From positions 496,001 to 560,000 of the forward strand of contig NZ_CP046956.1 in assembly GCF_017792025.1 (NCBI RefSeq): a stretch of DNA of 64,000 bases, given 5' to 3'. The notes beneath the pieces were generated by a model. That model made no database searches, was not told the DNA's origin, and was given only the letters and a program-made list of their open reading frames with translations. The stretch is from Sediminibacillus dalangtanensis (GTDB taxonomy: Bacteria > Bacillota > Bacilli > Bacillales > Amphibacillaceae). Positions within the stretch are counted from its first letter, which is position 1. The number at the start of each line of letters is the position of its first letter. Shown in pieces: positions 24,594-33,512 of this stretch. A program made the translations under genes and the position numbers.

Positions 24594-25973
24594 TTATGCT
24601 CCATAAGTATTTTGCTGATCCGGCTGATTTTTTTCTTCCTTAGCGACCTTAAGAAAACGCTTGGTTTCGGCTGCCACTACGCCGGAAAGTCCGAGCAGTC
24701 CGATCAGGTTCGGAAATGCCATAAGACCGTTCATGATATCGGCAATTCCCCATACCACATCAAGGGCAGCGACAGAACCGACGAATACAGCAAGAACAAA
24801 TATGATCCGGTAAACAGGAATCGCTTTGTCGTTGATTAAGTAACCAATGCATTTTTCCCCATAATAAGACCAGCCGACAAGCGTTGAAAACGCGAAAAAG
24901 ATAATGCCGATTGCCACAATATAAGTACCTGTATTGCCAAGAAATACGCCAAATGATTCAGAGGTTAAATCCGCTCCGTCCAATCCGCCTGTATATTGTC
25001 CGGCCATGACAATCGTTAATCCGGTGATGGAACAGACGAGGATGGTATCGATGAATACTTGGGTCATGGATACGAGTGCCTGTCTGCCCGGATAGTCGGT
25101 CCTCGCTGCCGCAGCAGCTATTGGTGCTGAACCAAGACCGGCTTCATTGGAAAATACGCCGCGAGCCACCCCGTAGCGAATTACGGTACCGAGAATACCG
25201 CCGCCAAGAGCGCTGCCCGTAAAGGCATCTGAAAAAATGGTTCCCAGAGCTGAAGGGACGAGGTCGATGTTCAGGATAAGAATGATCAATCCGCCAAGGA
25301 CATAAAAAGCAGCCATGATCGGTACAAAGAAGGAGGTGACTTTTCCGATGCTCTTAATCCCGCCAATGATCACAAGGAAGACGAGTACCGTTAAAATTAC
25401 TCCGGTGATCCAGGTCGGGATACTGAACGAGGTTTCCAGGACATCGGCTACCGAGTTTGCCTGCACCATGTTGCCGATCCCGAATGCCGCTATCGCACCG
25501 AACAATGCGAATAAAACTCCGAGCCATTTCGCCTTCAGTCCCTTTTCCAAATAGTACATAGGACCGCCGGACATTTCACCATTACTGTTGGTGACACGGT
25601 ACTTCACGGCCAAAATTGCTTCTGCATACTTCGTGGCCATTCCGAAAATTGCCGTAATCCACATCCAGAACACGGCACCTGGACCACCCAATACCACAGC
25701 AGTAGCGACACCGGCGATGTTACCGGTACCGATGGTAGCGGCCATTGCTGTTGTCAGTGCCTGATAGTGACTGATATCCCCTTTTGACTTTTTGTCCTGT
25801 TTGGCAGGACTGAATGCCAGTTTCAGCGCATAGGGCAGAGACCGTATTTGCAAAAAGCCTAGCCGCAGCGTTAGATAAATCCCTGTACCGACCAATAAAA
25901 TCAGCAGTGGCGGTCCCCAGACATAACCGCTGACCGTATTGATCATGTCCAATAATTTACTTTCTTCTCCCAT
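24594..25973 (-). CDS. sodium:alanine symporter family (AGCS) transporter
   Basis: A 459-residue multi-pass membrane carrier that imports alanine, glycine or glutamine with Na+. It shows the AGCS patterns GTGNIAGVATAVVLGGPGAV, then FWMWITAIFGMATKYAEA, then MSGGPMYYLEKG and VFSNEAGLGSAPIAAAAA. The ATG at 25973 follows AAGGGGG with 7-base spacing; the upstream in-frame extension to 26033 has no site. B. subtilis AlsT/GlnT are of the same length. It is monocistronic. The substrate is not certain. Confidence 0.94.
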   Translation of the reverse strand: MGEESKLLDMINTVSGYVWGPPLLILLVGTGIYLTLRLGFLQIRSLPYALKLAFSPAKQDKKSKGDISHYQALTTAMAATIGTGNIAGVATAVVLGGPGAVFWMWITAIFGMATKYAEAILAVKYRVTNSNGEMSGGPMYYLEKGLKAKWLGVLFALFGAIAAFGIGNMVQANSVADVLETSFSIPTWITGVILTVLVFLVIIGGIKSIGKVTSFFVPIMAAFYVLGGLIILILNIDLVPSALGTIFSDAFTGSALGGGILGTVIRYGVARGVFSNEAGLGSAPIAAAAARTDYPGRQALVSMTQVFIDTILVCSITGLTIVMAGQYTGGLDGADLTSESFGVFLGNTGTYIVAIGIIFFAFSTLVGWSYYGEKCIGYLINDKAIPVYRIIFVLAVFVGSVAALDVVWGIADIMNGLMAFPNLIGLLGLSGVVAAETKRFLKVAKEEKNQPDQQNTYGA

Positions 25974-26251
25974 ATTTTTCCCCCTTAAAGTATGTACTAT
26001 TAAAATTTTCCGAAAATTTAGGTAAAATGTCAAGGATAAAAATTACCAGCATGCTGAATGGATGGTGTTGGTCATAATAAAACCTCCAGTAGAAGGAAAA
26101 CTAAGCAGAAAAGTAGAAGAAGTAACGCATCGGTGTTAACGCTGAAGTAAAAATAAATCGCTTTCGGGGTGTTTTCCGTGAAAATCGGAAACAGAAACGT
26201 TACATTTATAATAGTACAACGAGACTTTTGGAAAGCGGGTGAGAACAACTA

Positions 26252-26746
26252 GTGATTAACGTTTTATTTGTATGCCTGGGTAATATTTGCCGGTCCCCTA
26301 TGGCCGAAGCGATTTTTCGTGATTTGGTGCAGAAGGAAGGACTGGAGAATGAAATTACCGCAGATTCAGCAGGAATTGGCGACTGGCACACCGGAAAGCT
26401 TCCGCACGAAGGGACCAGGGCAATTCTGGACGAGCGTGCCATTTCCTATCAGGGCATCACTGCCAGGCAGGTACGCCCTGCAGATTGGAACGACTATCAG
26501 TATATTGTTGCGATGGATGAAAACAACGTCAACGACCTCGGCCTGATCAGAGAGAAAACAGAGGGAACCAAGGTGGCCAGGCTGATGGATTATGTCGAGG
26601 ATGCGGAAGAAGTCAATATACCAGATCCCTACTTTACGGGGAATTTCGATTATGTTTATGAATTGATTTATCAGGGCTGTAACCAGCTTCTGGATCAAAT
26701 GAAACTGGACCATCATTTAAAGACAAGGAGTGGATTGGATGAGTGA
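26252..26746 (+). CDS. low-molecular-weight protein tyrosine phosphatase (YfkJ-like)
   Basis: A 164-residue cytoplasmic phosphatase. The active-site loop is C8-LGNIC-R14-S at the N-terminus and the general acid is D125 in IPDPYFTG. The start is GTG. The next two genes match YfkI and YfkH, as in the B. subtilis yfkJ-yfkI-yfkH order, so this is most likely the YfkJ orthologue, implicated there in stress resistance. The stop overlaps the start of the next gene by 8 bases. Confidence 0.94.
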   Translation: MINVLFVCLGNICRSPMAEAIFRDLVQKEGLENEITADSAGIGDWHTGKLPHEGTRAILDERAISYQGITARQVRPADWNDYQYIVAMDENNVNDLGLIREKTEGTKVARLMDYVEDAEEVNIPDPYFTGNFDYVYELIYQGCNQLLDQMKLDHHLKTRSGLDE

Positions 26747-27035
26747 TTCAAAGTTAGTTAAAGGGATGATTATCGGAGCAGCAGTTGGAGGGTTGATTTC
26801 GTTGTGTGACCGTTCGACAAGAACGCAATTTGTCGGGAATCTGAAAAAGACAGGCAACAGCGCGGGCTATTTTTTGCGGAACCCATCTGTGGCCGTACAC
26901 AATGTCCGTGAATGCTATGAAAATGTAGCGGGCACTTTAGCTAGTGGAGCAGAAAGCGCATTGGAGATCATGAACCAAGTGCAAAGTACATTGGAAAATG
27001 TCAGCCAGCTTGATGACGATGATAAGTACAAATAA
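26739..27035 (+). CDS. YfkI-like small protein
   Basis: A 98-residue protein. An N-terminal glycine-rich hydrophobic segment (LVKGMIIGAAVGGLISL) resembles the YtxH-type anchor, followed by an amphipathic helical body (SALEIMNQVQSTLENVSQLD). The ATG at 26739 is 8 bases after AAGGAG and lies inside the end of the phosphatase gene, so translation is coupled. Its position between LMW-PTP and YihY-family genes equals yfkI in B. subtilis. Function unknown; probably membrane-attached. Confidence 0.85.
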   Translation: MSDSKLVKGMIIGAAVGGLISLCDRSTRTQFVGNLKKTGNSAGYFLRNPSVAVHNVRECYENVAGTLASGAESALEIMNQVQSTLENVSQLDDDDKYK

Positions 27036-27062
27036 TCGGTTTGGCAAAGGAGAATAAAGGTA

Positions 27063-27893
27063 GTGGGCGAGTTGATCCAGTTTGTCATTCGGCTTATCAA
27101 ACGGATATTGGACGATGATGTGGGTGGCATGGCAGCACAGCTTGCCTTCTTTTTTCTATTGTCCCTGTTTCCGTTTTTGCTGTTTTTGATTACGTTGATC
27201 GGCTATCTTCCATTGACGCAGCTTGATATCATGCGGTTTGTTTCCCTGTATGCCCCGGAAGAAACGTTCAACTTGATCAATGAGAACCTTAGCGGTATTG
27301 CAGAGAGCCGTAATGGTCGTTTGCTGTCAGTGACGATCCTGGCCACATTGTGGACGGCGTCTAATGGTATCAATGCAATCATCCGTTCTTTAAACGCCGC
27401 TTATAATGTGGAAGAGAATCGCTCGTTTATCGTTTCCCGGTTAATTGCAGTGGTGCTGACAGTGGCGATGGTATCGGTGATTGCAGTGGCGTTCCTGCTG
27501 CCGATTTTCGGGAAGACGATTGGTATTTATTTATTCTCTTTCTTCGGCCTGTCGTCGGACTTTTTGCAGCTGTGGAATGCCTTACGCTGGTTGATTTCTT
27601 TTGTCGTGTTTTTTATTGTGCTGCTTGCCCTTTACAAAATGGCGCCAAACAGGAAGGTGTTCTTCAAGGATGCGGCAGTCGGTGCGGCATTTGCCACACT
27701 CGGCTGGCAGCTGGTTTCTCTTGCCTTTTCCTATTACGTGGACAACATGGGCAGTTATTCTGCTGTTTATGGAAGTCTGGGAACCGTCATCGTCTTGATG
27801 ATATGGTTTTACCTTTCCGGTATGGTTATTATTGCCGGTGGGGAAATAAATGCGTTATATGAAAAGTTCCGTTTGAAAAAATATCATCAATGA
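27063..27893 (+). CDS. yfkH: YihY/UPF0761 family membrane protein (YfkH-like)
   Basis: A 276-residue integral membrane protein with about six helices. Family motifs are DDVGGMAAQLAFFFLLSLFP near residue 18, SRNGRLLSVTILATLWTASN, and the C-terminal YGSLGTVIVLMIWFYLSGMV followed by IIAGGEINALYEK. The old assignment as ribonuclease BN is wrong for this family, and its function remains unknown. GTG start with AAAGG upstream. It is the last gene of the yfkJ-I-H operon and is followed by a terminator. Confidence 0.93.
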   Translation: MGELIQFVIRLIKRILDDDVGGMAAQLAFFFLLSLFPFLLFLITLIGYLPLTQLDIMRFVSLYAPEETFNLINENLSGIAESRNGRLLSVTILATLWTASNGINAIIRSLNAAYNVEENRSFIVSRLIAVVLTVAMVSVIAVAFLLPIFGKTIGIYLFSFFGLSSDFLQLWNALRWLISFVVFFIVLLALYKMAPNRKVFFKDAAVGAAFATLGWQLVSLAFSYYVDNMGSYSAVYGSLGTVIVLMIWFYLSGMVIIAGGEINALYEKFRLKKYHQ

Positions 27894-27906
27894 CAACGAA
27901 AATGGC

Positions 27907-27936
27907 TATCCTTTAAAAGGGTAGCTTTTTTGTGTT
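27907..27936 (+). terminator. terminator of the yfkJ-I-H operon
   Basis: GGCTATCCTTT pairs with AAAGGGTAGC (one G-U), followed by TTTTTT. Confidence 0.8.
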
Positions 27937-28082
27937 TTTGTTTTTCCAAAAATGGAGGAGCTTAAAATATAACAGTGATTATATTAAAGAGATACAGTTT
28001 ACAAAAATATTGATTTAAAAGGAATATGCTGTTATCTTTTTATGTGTAGTTATATATAACAAAATAGTAGAGGCGGGATGAA

Positions 28083-28958
28083 ATGAAGAAAGTTTTATTA
28101 TGGTTTGCCGTAGCCACCATGACGGTGTTATTGGCAGCCTGTGGAGACGAAGCAGAGAATTCGCAAAATTCAGGGGAAGACTCAGGCTCGAGTAAATGGG
28201 AGGAAATCCAGGAAGCAGGGGAAATCGTCGCAGGTACTTCCGGTACCCTTGTGGCCGCTTCTTATTACGAAGGGGAGGAAGAAAACACCGATCAGCTTAC
28301 TGGTTATGACGTGGAAGTGATGCGGGAGGTTGCCGATCGACTTGGTCTTGATGTTTCCTTTGAAATCATGGGAATCGACAGTATGCTGCCGGCAGTCAAC
28401 AGCGGTCGTATAGATGTGGCTGTCAACGATATCGAAGCGACAGATAACCGTAAAGAGAAATTCAATTTCAGCGAGCCTTACAAATACTCTTATTCGACGA
28501 TGGTCGTTCGCAAAGAGGATAACTCAGGAATTGAATCGCTGGAAGATCTTAAGGGGAAAGAAGCTGGTGGAGGAGCTACAACCATCTATAGTCAAATTGC
28601 CGAGCATTACGGCGCAGAGGTGGTACCTTACGGAAATGCTCCCAATGAAGCTTATTTACGCGATGTAGATAATGGGCGAACCGATGTGATCGTAAATGAC
28701 TACTTTCTGTCCAAGTTCGGAGTAGCCGCTTTTCCTGAATTTGATATCCACTTGCATCCTGATTTAAAGTTCCATCCGACTGAACAGGCTGTCGTTATGC
28801 CGAAGGATGCGGATGTACTGACCGAGAAAATCAACGGGGCACTTGCTGAAATGCGCGAGGATGGTACATTGACCGAGCTGGCCGAGAAATTTTATAAAGA
28901 AGATGCTTCACAGAAACCGGAAGGAGAAATCCAGGAAATCGAAGGGCTGGACCTGTAA
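28083..28958 (+). CDS. amino-acid ABC transporter substrate-binding lipoprotein
   Basis: A 291-residue lipoprotein. The signal peptide ends in lipobox LAAC (Cys20), followed by a Ser/Asn/Glu linker. The family 3 binding domain shows GYDVEVMREVADRLGLDVSF and NSGRIDVAVNDIEATDNRKE, typical of polar amino acid or cystine binding. It docks outside the membrane with the permease encoded 6 bases downstream. No ATPase gene is adjacent, as in B. subtilis yckA-yckB. Substrate uncertain (cystine or a polar amino acid). Confidence 0.93.
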   Translation: MKKVLLWFAVATMTVLLAACGDEAENSQNSGEDSGSSKWEEIQEAGEIVAGTSGTLVAASYYEGEEENTDQLTGYDVEVMREVADRLGLDVSFEIMGIDSMLPAVNSGRIDVAVNDIEATDNRKEKFNFSEPYKYSYSTMVVRKEDNSGIESLEDLKGKEAGGGATTIYSQIAEHYGAEVVPYGNAPNEAYLRDVDNGRTDVIVNDYFLSKFGVAAFPEFDIHLHPDLKFHPTEQAVVMPKDADVLTEKINGALAEMREDGTLTELAEKFYKEDASQKPEGEIQEIEGLDL

Positions 28959-28964
28959 CCGATT

Positions 28965-29654
28965 ATGATCAATGTGAACGGTTTTTCCTTTGGCGGTTTG
29001 TTTGATGTCGAATTAGCGTTAGAGAATCTGCCATTCGTTTTGGGCGGCGTGCCGATGACAATCGCTGTATCGTTTGCCGGAATGGCACTCGGGCTCATCT
29101 TAGGAATGTTCCTTGCCTTGGCCCGCGGCTCGGAAAAGAAGCTGTTGCGCTGGCCGGCGAGGGTATATATCTCGTTTATGAGAGGGACGCCGATTTTAGT
29201 GTTTTTATTTATTTTGTACTTTGGCTTACCGGTAGCAGGGATTGAACTTACCGCATACGTTGCCGCTGTGCTTGGATTTGGACTGAACAGCGCTGCCTAT
29301 ATTGCAGAAGTGAACCGGTCAGCGTTGAATAGTGTGCCGAGAGGTCAATGGGAATCGGCTCATGCCCTGGGATTCAGCTACTGGCAGACGCTTCGGCGGA
29401 TTATACTTCCGCAGGCATTCCGAATTGCAATCCCGCCGCTGACAAATATTTTTCTCGACCTTGTCAAAGCAACCTCGCTCGCCGCGGTGATTACCGTTCC
29501 TGAATTGTTTCAGAAGGCGCAAATCGCCGGCGGCAGGACTTTCGACACGATGACCATGTACGTACTGGCTGCGTTTATTTACTGGCCTTTATGTTCTGTC
29601 ATCTCTTTTCTGCAGGAAAAATTGGAAAAACGGTACAGCCGTTTTGTAAAATAA
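28965..29654 (+). CDS. amino-acid ABC transporter permease
   Basis: A 229-residue membrane protein of the His/Glu/Gln/Arg permease (HEQR) family with about five helices. The hydrophobic segments include GVPMTIAVSFAGMALGLILG and TPILVFLFILYFGLP. The EAA loop is ESAHALGFSYWQTLRRIILP. It pairs with the preceding binding protein. The ATG is 6 bases beyond that stop and lacks a strong ribosome binding site, so coupling is likely. An ATPase must come from another locus. Confidence 0.93.
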   Translation: MINVNGFSFGGLFDVELALENLPFVLGGVPMTIAVSFAGMALGLILGMFLALARGSEKKLLRWPARVYISFMRGTPILVFLFILYFGLPVAGIELTAYVAAVLGFGLNSAAYIAEVNRSALNSVPRGQWESAHALGFSYWQTLRRIILPQAFRIAIPPLTNIFLDLVKATSLAAVITVPELFQKAQIAGGRTFDTMTMYVLAAFIYWPLCSVISFLQEKLEKRYSRFVK

Positions 29655-29684
29655 AAAGAGATGCAGAGAAGGGAGACAGTTCAT

Positions 29685-30593
29685 ATGGGAAAAATAGCCG
29701 TGATCGGTAGTCTTAACATGGATATTATCGTATCCGTGGAAAGGATGCCGCAAAAAGGAGAAACAATCCACGGAAATACGGTGCAATACTTACCTGGCGG
29801 TAAGGGTGCCAACCAGGCAGTGGCTGTCCATAAATTGGGCGCAGACGTCCAGCTATTCGGAAAGGTCGGGAAGGATTCGTTCGGGGACGAGATTCGCGAT
29901 AGTATCTCCCGGCAAGGGCTGTCTACAGACACTATTTTCCCGGTGGAAACAGCGACTGGCATTGCCAATATCACGCACTTACCTGATGATAACAGTATTG
30001 TAGTGATTCCTGGTGCCAATCAGAAGTGGAACGCGGAAACCATCAGGGGCTTTTCAGAGGAAATCGGCTCTGCCGACGTATTAGTGATGCAGCTGGAGAT
30101 TCCAGTCGATGCTGTCCATCAAGCCTTAAAACTGGCAAAACAGCATCGGGTGCCGACCATCTTGAATCCTGCTCCGGCTAAACAGCTGCCGGAGGAAATG
30201 CTGCGGTTAGCGGATTATATCACTCCTAATCAGACAGAACTGGAGACATTGACAGGCAGGCGAATTACCACGGATGAGGAACTGGGCAGAACGATACAAA
30301 AGTGGGAAACAGATTTCGGCGGGCGGTTGATCGTCACCCTGGGAAACAAGGGAGCGGCTTACGCCGAAAGTGGAGAATTAAAAATCGTCCCCGCACCAGA
30401 AATCGACCGCGTCCGGGATACAACGGGAGCAGGGGACTGTTTCAACGGAGCACTTGCCTATGGAGTAGCAGAAGGCTGGGAGCTTTCCAGCTCAATTGCT
30501 TTCGCGGTGACAGCCGCTTCATTGTCGGTCACGAAATTTGGAGCACAGGCAGGTATGCCGTCTTTGGAGGAAGTATTGAAATGGATGGGTTAG
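29685..30593 (+). CDS. rbsK: ribokinase
   Basis: A 302-residue PfkB-family sugar kinase that phosphorylates D-ribose with ATP. Signature 1 is the GGKGANQAVAVHKLGADV region near residue 40. Signature 2 is DTTGAGDCFNGALAYGVAEG, which contains the catalytic Asp. The N-terminus IGSLNMDIIVSVERMPQKGE is typical of ribokinase. The ATG at 29685 follows AGGGAGA; the in-frame extension to 29661 lacks a site. No ribose ABC or RbsD genes are adjacent, so the ribose source is elsewhere. Confidence 0.93.
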   Translation: MGKIAVIGSLNMDIIVSVERMPQKGETIHGNTVQYLPGGKGANQAVAVHKLGADVQLFGKVGKDSFGDEIRDSISRQGLSTDTIFPVETATGIANITHLPDDNSIVVIPGANQKWNAETIRGFSEEIGSADVLVMQLEIPVDAVHQALKLAKQHRVPTILNPAPAKQLPEEMLRLADYITPNQTELETLTGRRITTDEELGRTIQKWETDFGGRLIVTLGNKGAAYAESGELKIVPAPEIDRVRDTTGAGDCFNGALAYGVAEGWELSSSIAFAVTAASLSVTKFGAQAGMPSLEEVLKWMG

Positions 30594-30661
30594 TTAAATG
30601 CCAGCTTGGCAGCATTGGGGTTTCTGAGGTGCTGATGGACTTTGTGCTTATGAATCTACCG

Positions 30662-30704
30662 AGTAAGGTTTAGAGATATTCTTGTCTCTAAGCCTTATTT
30701 TTAA
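30662..30704 (+). terminator. terminator downstream of ribokinase
   Basis: TAAGG-TTTAGAGA pairs with TCTCTAAGCCTTA, followed by TTTTT. Confidence 0.8.
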
Positions 30705-30792
30705 TTGATACCCTAACACTAAAGTTAGGAAAAATCACTGAATGACAATGCTCCCTACATTACTAGACTCGTCGTTTATTAAAAGAATTTAT

Positions 30793-30826
30793 CTTAAAAA
30801 ACGTTATTTCCAAAAGGAAATAACGT
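30793..30826 (-). terminator. terminator of the MFS gene
   Basis: ACGTTATTTCC pairs with GGAAATAACGT. On the minus strand TTTTTT follows. Confidence 0.85.
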
Positions 30827-30871
30827 GTGTGAATCGGTATATCTTTTAGCCACTGAAGTTGTGGGGGATTT

Positions 30872-32050
30872 TTATTCAGCTGCACGAATTGGCTGCTTCG
30901 ACTGTTGCAGGAGCAATGCTCCTAGGATGACGATCAGCATCGCAACGATGACATAGAAAAAGGAAACGGCAGGAAACAAATCGATAAACACACCGCCAAG
31001 ATAAGGGCCGGAAATGCTGCCTATGCTGAAGGCGATTCCGCACATGATATTGCCTGCAGGAAGCAGGGCTTTCGGCAGGATATCGGTCATGTAGGATACA
31101 CCTAAAGAAAAGATGGACCCCAGGAACATGCCCGCCAATGCAAAGGTAATGAACAGCCAGGCTGCTGAACCTTCAAACAGAGCGGCCAGCAGAAACGAGG
31201 CACTGCCGAAGCAGAGAACGAGACTTAACAATTTTTTGCGTCCGATTTTGTCACTGAGAATTCCGAGTGGTATTTGCGTAATCAAGCTACTGGCAGCAAA
31301 ACAGGGAATAATCAGCGACAGCACATCGACATCGTGGCCGATCCGCAAGCCGTAAACCGGAAAGATCCCGTTCAACGTAGCTTCCAAGAAGCCATATCCG
31401 AATGGCGGAAGCAATGCCACCCAGGCAAGTTTCCAGGTTTTGATGAACCTTCCCAGCGAAGAACGCGGTGCAGCATGGACACGGTCCTCCCCCTCTTGCT
31501 GTGGCCATTCATTGCGGATAAAAAACAACGATGTCCAAACCAAAAAACAAAGTACCGCGGAAATGATGAACGGCAAGTTTTCATTGACGGACAACAAACG
31601 CGTCATCGTCGGCCCGATGGAAAACCCGAGACTGAAAAACAGTCCGTAATAGGCGATATTTCTTCCCCTTTTTTCTGGTGCTGACGTATAGGTGATCCAT
31701 GTTTGTGTTCCGAAATTGAGCATGTGGTCCCCAATCCCGACGGTAACCCGCAGGATGAACCAGAACCATAAGGCATGCCATATTGGGAAAAATGCCAAGG
31801 AAATAAAGACGAGCAGCCCGCCGATCAATATCATCGGTTTGAATCCCAATTTTTGCATTGGTTTCTCCATGAATGGGGAAGCTAACAGTACTCCTATGTA
31901 TAATCCGGTCGCATGGAGTCCGTTCACTGAGGATGGCACTCCATCCTGTTCTAAAATGAGGGCGAGGAGCGGAAGCAGCATCCCCTGTGAAAATCCAGAA
32001 ATCGTTACAAGACCGATCAATAGTTTAAATCGTGTCCGATCGGAAACCAT
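30872..32050 (-). CDS. MFS transporter (YfkF-like)
   Basis: A 392-residue major facilitator with 12 predicted helices. The loop 2-3 signature is LASPFMEKPMQKLGFKP and the symmetric loop 8-9 one is QIPLGILSDKIGRKKLLSLV. GIGDHMLNFGTQTWIT is also characteristic. It is probably a drug or metabolite exporter. B. subtilis yfkF lies between yfkH and yfkD, the same neighbourhood as here, which suggests orthology. The ATG follows GGGAGGAATGAGCG. Confidence 0.9.
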   Translation of the reverse strand: MVSDRTRFKLLIGLVTISGFSQGMLLPLLALILEQDGVPSSVNGLHATGLYIGVLLASPFMEKPMQKLGFKPMILIGGLLVFISLAFFPIWHALWFWFILRVTVGIGDHMLNFGTQTWITYTSAPEKRGRNIAYYGLFFSLGFSIGPTMTRLLSVNENLPFIISAVLCFLVWTSLFFIRNEWPQQEGEDRVHAAPRSSLGRFIKTWKLAWVALLPPFGYGFLEATLNGIFPVYGLRIGHDVDVLSLIIPCFAASSLITQIPLGILSDKIGRKKLLSLVLCFGSASFLLAALFEGSAAWLFITFALAGMFLGSIFSLGVSYMTDILPKALLPAGNIMCGIAFSIGSISGPYLGGVFIDLFPAVSFFYVIVAMLIVILGALLLQQSKQPIRAAE

Positions 32051-32261
32051 CGCTCATTCCTCCCATCTGTTCTGGACCTATGAACCATGCCTGAAAACCT
32101 CGGGAACAAGATCCATCAGGTTGTTTTATGTAGAGAATAGCAATCCTTTCCAATCTAATATGTCCTGTTGAAAAGGTCAACTCTTTTATCTTGCTTATTT
32201 TGTATTAAAAAAGCGGTGTTCCGGGAACATCAATACTAAACGGATACAAGGGAGTGGTGAG

Positions 32262-32654
32262 ATGGATTTTTATATGAAGGAACAAGGGGTACGAACCTCC
32301 TTCGATTATGGGCAATTAAATATATCCGGTAATGAAGATTATGGTTTCCGGCCGTACCAACTAATGGTTTCCTCGATTGCCGGTTGCAGCGCTTCTGTAT
32401 TCAGAAAAATAGTCGAGAAGCAGCGAATGGAGTTGGAGGATTGGAAAATTACTGCTGACGTCGAGCGAAATCCCGAAGAGGCGAATCGGATAGAACGGAT
32501 TCAGCTACATTATATTGTAAAAGGAAAAAACCTCAGCGAGGAGAAACTGAAAAAAAGTTTGGAGACGGCAAGAAAAAATTGTTCGATGATCCGCTCTGTC
32601 GAAGACAGTATTACAATTGAAGAAAGTCTTGAATACATCGAGCTGTCTGTATAA
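32262..32654 (+). CDS. OsmC/Ohr family peroxiredoxin-like protein
   Basis: A 130-residue OsmC-fold protein. The two redox cysteines are C42 (SIAGCSASVF) and C107 (ARKNCSMI), as in OsmC/YhfA-type hydroperoxide reductases that detoxify organic peroxides with dihydrolipoamide. GVRTSFDYGQLNISG and RPYQLMVSSIAGC are family-typical. The AGTGGTGAG site precedes the ATG. It is divergent from the MFS gene and cytoplasmic. Confidence 0.9.
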   Translation: MDFYMKEQGVRTSFDYGQLNISGNEDYGFRPYQLMVSSIAGCSASVFRKIVEKQRMELEDWKITADVERNPEEANRIERIQLHYIVKGKNLSEEKLKKSLETARKNCSMIRSVEDSITIEESLEYIELSV

Positions 32655-32658
32655 ACTG

Positions 32659-32692
32659 AAAGGGTCTTATCTTTTTATAAGACCTTTTTTCT
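32659..32692 (+). terminator. terminator of the OsmC gene
   Basis: AAAGGGTCTTAT pairs with ATAAGACCTTTT, followed by a T run. Confidence 0.85.
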
Positions 32693-32764
32693 TTTACTCA
32701 AAGACAGGGCTCTCCGCATTAAGAGAGTGTTCTTAACGGAGAAGCGAGCAGAGGAGTCCTATAT

Positions 32765-33388
32765 ATGGGGAAACAATTAGTCGTACGGTGGATATTTTTC
32801 CTTGCCGGTTTGATCGTGCTGTCATTTGGAATCAGCTTGACTATTACGGCCGATTTGGGAGTCGGTGCCTGGGATGCGGTCAATGTCGGATTATCCGATG
32901 TAACGGATTTGACAGTCGGGAACTGGGTGATGATTATCGGAATTGTTTTGATAGGGGTGAATGCCTGGCTTACAAGGGAACGACCCGATTATTTTGCAAT
33001 CGTTACCATCCTGGTGATTGGAATGATGATTGATTTTTGGCTGCTGATCGTCATGGAAGCCTGGCATCTAGACGGTTTAGCAATCCAGGCAGCAACGCTT
33101 GTTGGTGGTGTTCTGGTACTTGCTTTCGGAGTCTCTTTGTATTTACAACCCAAATTGTCATTGAATCCGGTCGATGGGTTAATGGTTGCCATACAAAAGC
33201 GTTGGAAACTTCCGCTTTTGGCGGCCAAAACCATTACGGAAGGATTGGCCCTCGTTGCTGCTTTGCTTATCGGCGGTCCAGTCGGTATCGGCACAATCGT
33301 GATCCTGTTGCTGATCGGACCGGCGATTCAATTTTTTGAACCGCAAGCTAAGAGGCTGCTGACAGCATTGATACATAACCAGGGATAA
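32765..33388 (+). CDS. YczE/YyaS-type membrane protein
   Basis: A 207-residue protein with five to six helices. FFLAGLIVLSFGISLTITAD, then LGVGAWDAVNVGLSD, and later LSLNPVDGLMVAIQKRWKLP, are the signatures of the YczE/YitT-related family. B. subtilis YczE is needed for bacillomycin-type product maturation together with Sfp, but most members have no defined role. The GAGCAGAGGAG region upstream supports the ATG. Confidence 0.88.
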   Translation: MGKQLVVRWIFFLAGLIVLSFGISLTITADLGVGAWDAVNVGLSDVTDLTVGNWVMIIGIVLIGVNAWLTRERPDYFAIVTILVIGMMIDFWLLIVMEAWHLDGLAIQAATLVGGVLVLAFGVSLYLQPKLSLNPVDGLMVAIQKRWKLPLLAAKTITEGLALVAALLIGGPVGIGTIVILLLIGPAIQFFEPQAKRLLTALIHNQG

Positions 33389-33389
33389 A

Positions 33390-33452
33390 ATAGAGGAGAA
33401 GCCCGGCGTCCATGTGGAAAAACGGTCCAGCTGGTTTTTTCTCCTCTTTGTC
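33390..33452 (+). terminator. probable terminator after yczE-like
   Basis: AGAGGAGAA pairs with TTCTCCTCT over a long loop that contains a weaker GGCGTC-type helix. The T tract is modest. Confidence 0.5.
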
Positions 33453-33512
33453 CGGGTGCATAACAAGCCCTGTTAGTGAAATACTAGGGAAAAAACCGAA
33501 AGGATTGGGCAC

